From NCBI GenBank assembly GCA_932294295.1, contig OW028574.1:33382165-33446164 (forward strand): a stretch of DNA of 64,000 bases. The letters are read 5' to 3'. The position numbers and the translations under genes were made by a program. The notes beneath the pieces were generated by a model. The model was not told the DNA's origin. It made no database searches and saw nothing but the letters and a program-made list of their open reading frames with translations. This DNA comes from Alitta virens (taxonomy: Eukaryota; Annelida; Polychaeta; Phyllodocida; Nereididae). Positions 46,098 through 55,911 of the stretch are shown here, piece after piece. Position 1 is the first letter of the stretch; each line of letters opens with the position of its first letter.

Positions 46098-47616
46098 ATG
46101 GAGAATAACATTGAGCGCTTCGCTGACCCTCTAACAGATGATGAAATCAACCAATTAATTGAAAACCGTATGCCCAACACAACCTAAAAAAGTATGATGT
46201 GGGCGGCGAAGATGTTTGAAGATTGGCGATCAAACAGAAATGCGAGGGTGGAAAAAGGAAGTGAGAAAAACCTCAGCAGAATTCCATTTGAGCTCGAACA
46301 TCTTAATGATGATGAAGTGAACTATTGCTTGTCAAGGTTCGTAGTTGTAACAAGAAAATGTGATGGCTCGGAATACCCACAAAAGACTTTAAGATTCTTG
46401 ATAATTATGCTGCAAGCGTACCTAAGAATTAAAGGTCGGGAAGTTTCTTTGCTGAACGATCAAAATTTTCGAGAGGTCCAAAATGCGTTAGATGCCGTAA
46501 TGCGGTAAAGGGCAAAGAAGGGCCTGGGATTGACGACTAAGCGAGTGGACATCATAAGCTATGCACAGGAAGACTTGTAGTGGGAAAAGGGATTACTGGG
46601 TGATCAGGAGCCCCAAACCCTCCTCAATTCCATGGTATCTTTGATTGGGATAAACTTTGCATTACGCAGCGGTGATGAACACAGGCAGCTGACTCGATCT
46701 CAGCTTGCTTTGAAAGAGGACCAAACTTCAGGAAGGAAATACGTTGAGTATACTGAGAACGTGAGCAAGAGCAATCAGAGAGGTTTAGCCCATCATAATG
46801 TAGAAAGAAAGGTGGTGAGAGCGTATTCAAACACAGACATCGAAAAACGTTGTATTGTGACGCTCTACAAAAAATACTTGGAACTGTGTCCTGCTGTGGG
46901 AAATGATGGCCCCTTTTACCTACAGCCCCTGAAAAGACGCCGAGAGGACCAATGGTACAGCATGCAGCCAGTGGGTAGGAACCCACTTGGAAACACGGTA
47001 TGTTTGGTCTGCTATTGTGTTTTTTTATCATTACGTTAATTGGTCCAAATATCCTCAATTCAGTATGCAGTATTTTAAACAGTCAATTTGACAAGGTTAG
47101 GAAAAAGTGACAATGGAAAAAAGGCTACCAACCTCTGGGGCATGGGTTCAAGTCCCGGTGGAACAATGTGGGATGGTTGTTTCATCCTGTGCAACAATTC
47201 ACCTCCCTCCCCCCTATACCCCCATTGCCATGTTCCCCGGCTGTCCAGTTTAGTTGGTCACCTGCAGAAATACAAGAAGAACGCCCTATCACCCACTCTA
47301 GTGTATGAATTTCTATTTTTATTTCCCAGGCTACTTCACCAATCACAGTTTACGAGCCTCATGTGCATCCAGGCTATTCCATGCAGGGGTAGATGAACAG
47401 TTGATATGCAAGACCACTGGGCACAGGAGCAAGGCCATACGCATCTATAAAAGACCTCACAGTGAACAAGAGGTTGCTATCAGTGAAAATCTGCAAAATT
47501 CTAAGCATCCATGTGTTGAGGATCAACCAGGAACAAGTGGAGCAATTTCAACTTCAAAGGAAGCAAGATCAAACCAATCATTTAATTTTAGTTTCAATAA
47601 AAATACTAACAACTAA
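46098..47616 (+). pseudogene. Crypton-like tyrosine recombinase pseudogene
   Basis: One frame runs from an ATG at 46098 to a donor-like ACG|GTATGT at 46996/46997, with stops at 46185-46187, 46506-46508 and 46578-46580. It gives PLTDDEINQLIENR, MWAAKMFEDWRSNRN, DDEVNYCLSRFV, GIN(F)ALRSGDEHRQLT (where GINFALRSGDEH resembles the catalytic Arg box) and FYLQPLKRR. After an intron-like gap of about 330 bases with an acceptor near 47329, the C-terminal part gives YFTNHSLRASCASRLFHAGV, then the TGHRS box and YKR (catalytic Tyr). This layout matches Crypton recombinases and Crypton-derived animal genes. The phases of donor and acceptor do not fit directly, so a short middle exon may be missing. Three stops make it inactive. 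Confidence 0.82.
47090..47310 (+). mobile_element. tRNA-derived SINE in the recombinase intron
   Basis: A box B promoter, GGTTCAAGTCC, lies at about 47148-47158 inside GGGTTCAAGTCCCGG. A weaker box A-like TGACAATGGAAAAAAGG stands about 40 bases upstream. The body (GGGATGGTTGTTTCATCC, CCATTGCCATG, CTGTCC, AGAAATACAAG) matches 28667-28830. No free-standing tRNA fold with both boxes intact was seen, so it is called a SINE and not a tRNA gene. Confidence 0.7.
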
Positions 47617-48785
47617 TTTATCCTTTGTGTCAAGGAGGATATATTAAGAACTTCTATTACGAGTTTTACTTGATGTGCACTAATTCAGGGGTCAACGCAC
47701 TGGTCGAGTTTGTTGCGTACTAGGTTGTTGTGATTAAACCATTTACATTGTTTCACGTTGTTTGTGTGTTTTTGCTAATCCCTATGTTAGCAGTTGTTCA
47801 TGAATGATATTACTGCTCCAAAGCCAGGAGATAACATGCCAAACTGGCCAGTTATATCCCGGCAAAGAACAATAGAAAAGGGACTACTTTGGGTATAAGA
47901 TATGTTAGATTAATTTATTATATTTACCAAATTTTATATTTATCTGGAGCTAGATGTAAGCCGATTGTTAACTATAGAAGTGCAAACAGCCAGAGTTGAG
48001 CGTATTTTATGAACCTAACTGTAGGTCTATTCCTAATGGCACAAATGAAAAAGGGTGGCCAAATAAGAAAAATGCTTATATATATATATATATATATATA
48101 AGAGTTTCTGCTCAGTTACCACATCATCTTCCATATATTAATAACTGAAGAGTTCATGCCCTTTGGCAATGACCTGTCAAATGTCAATGACCTGTCAAAA
48201 AATCCATTAATATGATGTCAACAATAAGTTGCAAGATACCATAGAACATTTTTCATATTTCATACTGCTGCAATTCATGCAATTATTTTCTATGGGAAAA
48301 AGTTAAAATAGAGTAATGCACGCAAGTTCACTTGATCATGGCTATTAAGGAAACTCACCTTCATGTCTTTCTTATAATGACTCTAAGTAGCTCAATTCCA
48401 TATAGATATACTTTACTAAAGTTATATAGTTGCAAAGAACGCATCTAAGGTGTAGCATCACCTGGTGTAATTGGTATGGAAATAATTGTAACAAAAAATC
48501 TCATGAAGTAAACAATATGGCGGAAATTGGCCCATTTTGAAAATGCTATTTTGAATTGCATATGTCACCTCATTTTTATGAATTTAACTGCAGGTCCCAT
48601 TATTCATAAAACATTATTGTCGACACATGTCACTCTACATGTCTACATGGCATGGCTATCTTATGTTATGATAAGATATCTTATCTAAGACTTATCTTAT
48701 CTTATCTTAGTTTGTCAAAATGTTTTCAGTGAATGATACTGTCACTATAGTTTCCCAGACTAGAAACTGAAAGACCTTAGGCTTA
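47617..48785. other. gene-free stretch between the recombinase relic and the palindrome
   Basis: It contains the half hairpin at 47829-47873, a TA run at about 48076-48101 and an ATCTTATCTTATCTTA-type run at about 48665-48712. No gene was recognised. Confidence 0.5.
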
Positions 48786-51700
48786 ATAGTCAGGGGGCCA
48801 AGGCCAGAAAATGTGAATAAAAAGGGCACTTTGTTTGCACCAATCCACACCTCCTCAAATTTGGTATCATCGAATTGAAAACTTTCTGTACTTTTTGTAA
48901 TTGGTACTCGTTTTGTCAATTTCTTGGACCGGAGATGTTTTTTTTCTGGTATCCATGGCAACAAGTACGTTTTTGTATTGAACAAATTAACAAAAATAAC
49001 TTTGTGGTATGCTGTTAATTACAGTGCTTGCCATTTGTTGGTACCATGGCTAATCTGCATGGCTGACCTCATTAAAGTTTTGCAGTAAACACTAGTTTTT
49101 CTTCATTTCCTGTTGCTATGGTAGCAGTTTTACAAATATTTTCATAAATTTTATTAATTTGCTTTGATATCTTTGACTGTCAAGCTGTTATAACACAGTA
49201 AAATAATATACATTTGGTATCTCAAGACACCTTAGGAGAAACCCTCTCAGAAAAGAAGCATCACTGAAAGTTCCTTCATTTTTGTGTGTTGCTATGGAAA
49301 CACTTTTTAAAATTGTCACATTTTCAGAGAAAGCTCAGTAATATGGGAATTAACATTTTATAAGATATATTGAACATAGGAAGGTGATATTTAATCATTT
49401 GCATGTAAAAACCTCACTGATTAAATAAATATACTTTTTGCAGTCTGTGGTTGCCATGGAAATGTGTATCTGACCCCTGTTTCCTTATATGGGTAAATTT
49501 GCAATTAGATGGATATAAGCAGTCTGTAAAAGAAGGAAAAACAGCAAATTGCTAGTTATACAGGCTTTTGTGAAGGCTGACACCCATTTTACCTTGCACA
49601 GATATATTTTTATTTTGACTGTGTTACCCTAGCAACCATAAAACCACAGTAAGAGACCCTGAAAGGTGGAAATGTTACATTATTCATATCTCTGGACCTA
49701 TGACAGGTTCAACCATAAATTGCTTATTGAACACCATGTTTTCAGGGTCAAGGAGTTCATTTCTGATAATTTGAAATGGCTAATTTGCATATATTTCATT
49801 GTATTGCAAATCTAGATAGGTAAATTTGCATAATATTTCCTTATATGGCTACTGCAATGGGCAGTCAAGGTGCCGAAGCATTTATATTTTTCTTTTTATT
49901 CTCAACAATGTTTCAAACTGTTTCCTACAAATTACTAAACTTGAATAATAAGTAAATAAAATAAACTCGCATAGACTGGTTACCGCCAATAGTCCTGATA
50001 TAGATCCATGCCAGCATATATGATTTCATCATAAAGCCTCATTGTATAGGTGCCTTGATTCTATTCATATGGCATGATTGTTGCCCCAAACATATTATAT
50101 TGATATGGATGTTTGCTCCTATGATAATTTAATTTTAAACCTGGTATCCATGGCAACCTAATTGAACACAAATATGGACAAGATATTCAGTTCTGTCACT
50201 ATTTTTGTCTACAGATATCCACCTAAATGAATTACTGGGCTTGTAACATAGGCAATATTTAGTAATATTTGAAAACATGGCAGTGGTTCTCTGAATTATA
50301 CACAGGGTTGGCATAGTTGCCTAGGTAACATATATTCCGGTCTATATATAGTAACCATTGTGAATCCGTAACACAAGTCCAGGAAGAACAATACTCTAGA
50401 AGTTACTACATCAGCAAGTTGCACATATCAGTATATTTGCAAGAAAATAAACTTTCTAGAACTGGCCATGAAAACTGTCATTTACTGGGATGTTACCAAT
50501 GACAACTGTTTCCATGGCAACCGATTAATGAAATTATGAGTAAATTATATGTCCATTTATATTGATATTGTGTCTCTCTGAATGCCAGCAAGTACCAACG
50601 AGGCATCAAATTTTGAAGTTCCAAAGATTACTGTACTTGTTTTTAATCAATATTGACTGGTTATTGCACTGGGTTGCCATGGAAACTCAAAATTTACTGT
50701 GATGGTTCAGGAAGCCAACTTTATGATCTTTCCAATGACACCTTATATGTTGACTTTTGCAGTGTATCTATATATGAAAAATGATCTCCAAGATAACCCA
50801 TCCTCTCATAATTTCCCAGCAAAATGCCATGTTTTAAAGATTCTTGTGTGATATCGTTAACCATAAAATGTAATAGATTGATTTCAGGAACAGAAATGGT
50901 TATAGGGTGGGGTAAACATCCCTGTAGTTGCCACTTTTGCATACAAATAGTCAGGTTTCCATAGAAACAGCCAGTTTAAAAATATCTTTAAAAATCATGT
51001 TTTTTTTGGAAAGGTGCTTGTATTGATACAAAAAAATATCAAGGCATGTAGCTGTTATATGGAGCCTTATCGAAGCATTGTACAACAATTTCCAGCAGTT
51101 CTGAGACTTCGTACATTACTGCTTGAATCTGATTGCCAAGGCTACAGTTTTGCTTACATACATAACAACAGGTTTTTACTCAACGTTGACAAGTGATATA
51201 AAAGAACATTTTGACATTATTCTACTGTGTAATTTTAGTTAAGAGTTATTAAAGTAGTCTAATGACATCACGCAGGGAACATATTATAGAGGTATCGGAG
51301 ATTCATGCAAATTAGGGCATTAGCATATTGCCAAATAAGGAAATATTTGTTTTATCAGTGCAGTAAACTGTACTATAATAACCAACTCAGGTATTTCTAT
51401 GGACTCGAATTAATTGCTTGAAAGAAACAATGACTTTTACACCTCTGCATCACACTTTTCAAATGCTCATTACCACAGTAAGAGACCCTGAAAGGTGGAA
51501 ATTTTACATTGTTCATATCTCTGCACCTACGACAGGTACATACATAATTGCTTATTAACCATCATGTTTTCAGCGTTAATGAGTTCATTTCTGATATTTT
51601 AAGAAGCATACACTGTGTTACATTGTATGGCAAATCTAAATAGGCTAATTTGCTTATAATTTATAAATACTTTCAAAAATGGCTGTTGCCATGAAAACTT

Positions 51701-53900
51701 GCTTATCTGTGAATGTAAAAGTGGCAATTACTGGGAGTTTCACCCTATCCTTGCCAATTATGTTTCTTTAATTAATATTTTATTACCCAATATGGTTACC
51801 AATGTCACACAACAATCTTTTTTAAATAAATGGCATTTTGCTGAGAAATGTTGGAGGCTGGGTTTACCTTGGAGGCCATTTTTCAAATATAAATATACTG
51901 CAACACTAAAAGAAATATGGTGTCATTGGAAAGATCATAAAGTTGGCTTCCTGAACCATCACAGTAAATTTTGAGATTTTCTTAAATTTTGTGCATTGAC
52001 AAAAGAAAAGTAAAACTTTTTTAAAAATGCATCTAATTTGTTATGATTTTGTTTCCATGGCAACCAGTGCTATGTCTAATCAATGTTGATTAACAACAAG
52101 TACAGTAATCTTGGGAACTTCAATATTTGATGCCTCGTTAGACACAATATCAATATAAATGGACAGATAACATAATTTCATTAATTGGTTGCCTCGGAAA
52201 CAGTTGTCATTGGTAACATCTCAGTAAATGACAATTTTCATGGTTAGTTCCAGAATGTTTACATTCATGCAAATATACTGAACTTCTTCAATAACACCCT
52301 TCGTGGCATTCTGAGGCTCCACTTGTTACAGATCCACAAGGGTTACTATAAATAGACTGAAATAAAGTGTTACCTAGGCAATTATGCCAACCTTGTGTAT
52401 AATTCCATTGTCATGTATTCAAATATTACCAAATACTTTCTATGTTACAAGCCCAGTAACTGTTTTAATTTGATAGCTGTAGTCAAAAATAGTGACAGAA
52501 CTGAATATCCTGTCCATATTTGTTTTCAATTTGGTTACCATGGATACCAGTTTTCAAATTAACTTATCACAGGAGCAAATATCCTCATATCAATATATGT
52601 TTGGGGTAACAATCATGCCATATGAATAGAATCAAGGCACCTATATAATGAGGCTTTATGATGAAATCGTATATGCTGGCATGGATCTATATCAGGACTA
52701 TTGGCGGGTTTGTTACCATGGTAACCAGTCCATGCAAGTTTATTTTATTTACTTATTATTCAAGTTCAGTAATTAGTTAGAAATAGTTTGAAACATTGTT
52801 GAGAATAAAAAGAAAAATATAAATGCTTCGGCACCTGGACTGCCCATTGCAGTAGCCATTTAAGGAAATATTATGCAAATTTACCTATCTAGATTTGCAA
52901 TACAATGAAATATATGCAAATTAGCCATTTAAAATTAGCAGAAATGAACTCCTCGACCCTGAAAACATGGTGTTCAATAAGCAATTTATGGTTGTACCTG
53001 TCATAGGTCCAGAAATATGAATAATGTAACATTTCTACCTTTCAGGGTCTCTTACTGTTATTTTATGGTTGCTAGGGTAACACAGTCGAAATAAAAAGAT
53101 ATCTGTGCAAGGTAAAATGGGTGTCAGCCTTCACAAAAGCCTGTATAACTAGCAATTTGCTGTTGTTCCCTCTTTTACAGACTGCTTATATCCATCTAAT
53201 TGCAAATTTACCCATATAAGGAAACAGGGGTCAGATACACATTTCCATGGCAACCACAGACTGCAAAAAGTATATTTCTTTAAATCAGTGAGGGTTTTAC
53301 ATGCAAATTGTTAAATATCACCATCCTATGTTCAATAAATGTTTATTCCCATATTACTGAGGCTTTCTCTGAAAATGTGACAATTTTAAAAAGAGCTTCC
53401 ATAGCAGTGCACACAAATGAAGGAACTTTTAGTGATGCTTCTTTTCTGAGAGGTTTTCTCCTAAGGTGTCTTGAAATACCAAATGTATATTATTTTACTG
53501 TGTTATAAAAGCTTGATAGTCAAAGATATCAAAGCAAATGAATAAAATTTATGAAAATATTTGTAAAACTGCTACCATAGCAACAGGAAATGGAGAAAAA
53601 CTAGTGTTTACTGCAAAAATTTAATGAGGTCAGCCATGCAGATTAGCGATGGTACCAACAAATGTCAAGCACTGTAATTAACAGCATACCACCAAAGTTT
53701 TTTTTTTTAATTTGTTCAATATAAAAACGTACTTGTTGCCATGGATACCAGAAAACAAAATCTCCGGTCCAAGAAACTGACAAAACGAGTACAGATTACA
53801 AAAAGTACAGAAAATTTCCAATTCGATGATACCAAATTTGAGGAGGTGTGGATCGGTGCAAACAGAAATCCCAATTTTGAGGGGCTGGCCCCCTGACTAT
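48786..53900. repeat. giant imperfect palindrome, about 5.1 kb
   Basis: The left arm (48786 to about 50990) and right arm (about 51660 to 53900) are inverted copies. The outer ends are ATAGTCAGGGGGCCA and TGGCCCCCTGACTAT. A compared stretch of 52 bases (50696-50747 against its partner near 51920-51972) has one mismatch, and one of 67 bases (50141 onward against 52552 back) has four. The loop (about 51000-51650) contains a third, direct-orientation piece of the same unit (51470-51660 against 49645-49830). There is no coding frame of note. Both arms are studded with X-box-like sites. It is probably two head-to-head copies of one repeat unit plus a fragment. Confidence 0.9.
48949..53748. promoter_or_regulatory. 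array of 24 RFX X-box-like sites in the palindrome
   Basis: Fourteen-base sites of the form GTTGCCATGGCAAC or close variants start at 48949, 49040, 49112, 49288, 49450, 49623, 50144, 50316, 50492, 50508, 50673, 50955, 51675, 52051, 52188, 52203, 52369, 52534, 52712, 53069, 53241, 53571, 53646 and 53735. The one at 52712 (GTTACCATGGTAAC) is a perfect palindrome. The established X-box consensus for RFX factors is two GTNRCC-type half sites in inverted order, which these fit with occasional changes. Many intervals are 162-178 bases or about twice that. Whether any RFX protein binds here is inference. Confidence 0.7.
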
Positions 53901-54518
53901 AACTGTTACTGTTAAAGAAATGTATTACAAAAAGAAAACATACATAATTGAAATAAAAAAATTACTTACACTGTTTTTCAATTTGTTGTGAAGGCTGTCA
54001 TTGCAAATTGAAATGTCATTTAGAACATGAATTAAAAAAAAAGAAACCCCAAAAAACAAGACATTAATCATCCACACATAAATGATTGATTAAAGGTAAA
54101 ATCGACATTGGTCTGTTGACCTGCAGAGACATGTTGCAGAGTGCAAGCCTTATCAGATACAGTTACGTAGGTTCATTAAATATGGTCAACTCGAGCTGAC
54201 TGTAGCTACCTGTACCTGGCTGTGGTCTAAACATGCTAAAGCCAGCTGCTTATGTCCACTTCTATAGCAAATAATCGGCTGACATCTATCACCAGATAAA
54301 TATAAACCTTGGTAAATGTAACAAATTAATCTAATATATCATAAATATGTACTTTTAGATCCGGTTTTGAGTAGCCAGCTATGACAGCTTTGTCTAGTTT
54401 CAATTTGACGGGCGTTTTGAATGAAACTTACCATCATCTCGTCATTGCGTATGCATTACCTCTGCAAGCTAATCATAACTTCAAACCACAAACATCAGTC
54501 CAGTCTATCATGTCATTA
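53901..54518. other. gene-free stretch between the palindrome and the TA-flanked element
   Basis: No gene or repeat was recognised. Confidence 0.4.
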
Positions 54519-55909
54519 GGCTTCACCTATTAACATAGGTGAAGACTATTGTTTTTGGTATTATTATTATTCATATTTACGAAAAATATTCAGCGTTGAA
54601 GAACCAAACTTTAACACAAGGTATTTTAGGATGACCTTATTACGTTGACCAAGTTTGAGTGACCTTGACCTATTTTCAAGGTCACAGGTCACTTTAAGTG
54701 GAAAATTTTAAGAATTTTATTTCACATATCTCTCAAACTATTACAGTTACATACAAATGGCCTTGGATGTTGTGATTAAATGTGTTTTTAAGTGTTTTGA
54801 CGTTGCATAATTGTGAACGTCCCACAATTAGCTGTATACCACATAGAAAAGCCTATGTGGTATACATATCTATACCACATGGTTTACTTTACAAGGAAGT
54901 ATTCACTCCTGGCTAATGCCATTCATGAATCCTGGCCAATCTGTCCATTTGTGGGGAATATCAAAACATAACCATTGGGTCTTATTTTAATCGCTCATGC
55001 GGAACATGTCACAATGGAACATGGTGCATTTGTCAGTCTACCAAAGACTCGGCAAAAACCGTAACACATAAGAAGCCAATGAGGGTGCCAAAAGTTGCCC
55101 CTCACTCGGGGCCAGTGCAGTGTAAAGATGAAGATGATATCTTTAACGGTTTTTGAAATATTGAGTTTTTGACATTTTTGATTTCTGAAAAATGGGTACC
55201 CATGTCCATTTCACCATGAAATATTGGTTTTAGCTTATAACATGCTATAGTAAACTACCCAAAACATGTACCCAAAACCCCAAAATCCACTTTCAAATTT
55301 GACCTTAAAGGTTATTTTCAGGGTCATTTTGACTGTTGAAATGTAAAAACAAGCTTTTTTCAAATCATCAAAAAAATACCTTAGAATTGAGCTTTTGAGC
55401 TGAAAGTTTTTGCATTGGAAGACATTAACATGAACATTATTGATATGTAATCGATTTTGAGAGAACATTATTTGTTGATTTTTGGACAACCAATTTCTGA
55501 GTAACGAAATAGTGAAAATGGTCATTTTCAAGGAGAAATATTCACTTTAGACAAATGCAAAGCATTGTTGACCCCCCACAATTCACATGTGACCTTTCAG
55601 AATCTGTTGTCGATTTTGACCTTTGACCTATACATCAAAGTCAAACTCAAGGTCAACCGTTTTATTAATACTGAAATGTGTTTATTGATTAATTTCATGC
55701 ATAAAAAGCACTTCAATTTGATTCAAACAGGTATGAGTAATAATGGTACACTAGAACCATGGAAACCCAACCCTAACCCTTACCCTGACCTTAACAATAA
55801 CCTTAATCCTAGTCGTAGCTGTAACCTTAACCTTCACGCTAACCCTTTTTTAACCTTAACCTTCACATTAATTGTTTAACATTTAATGCATAATCAAATT
55901 GGTGAAGCC
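54519..55909. mobile_element. TA-flanked non-autonomous element with nuclear-receptor-like repeats
   Basis: The ends GGCTTCACC and GGTGAAGCC are each flanked by TA (54517-54518 and 55910-55911), as expected for a TA-targeting transposon. A small hairpin (CTTCACCTATTAAC then ATAGGTGAAG) follows the left end. The body has AGGTCA-type repeats: TGACCTTGACCT (54660-54671), AGGTCACAGGTCA (54679-54691, direct repeat with one spacer) and TGACCTTTGACCTA (55617-55630, same layout inverted). A degenerate AACCCTAACCTT-like tract lies at about 55767-55862. The 98-codon minus-strand frame at 55235-55531 is not recognised. Confidence 0.65.
55767..55862. repeat. degenerate telomere-like CCCTAA/ACCTTA tract
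   Basis: Units such as CCCTAACCC, ACCTTAACC and ACCCTT recur with variation. It is too degenerate to be an active telomere. A minisatellite or interstitial telomere-like tract within the element is likelier. Confidence 0.55.
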
Positions 55910-55911
55910 TA

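Noticed and set aside
47140..47165. Possible tRNA gene (good box B)
   Set aside because: Box A is degenerate, the acceptor stem does not close, and the body matches another SINE copy at 28667-28830.
48786..53900. Palindrome as a transposon with its own transposase
   Set aside because: No coding frame with transposase motifs was found in the arms or loop.
55235..55531. 98-codon minus-strand open frame
   Set aside because: It lies inside the TA-flanked repeat, shows no recognisable motif and reads like AT-rich repeat sequence.
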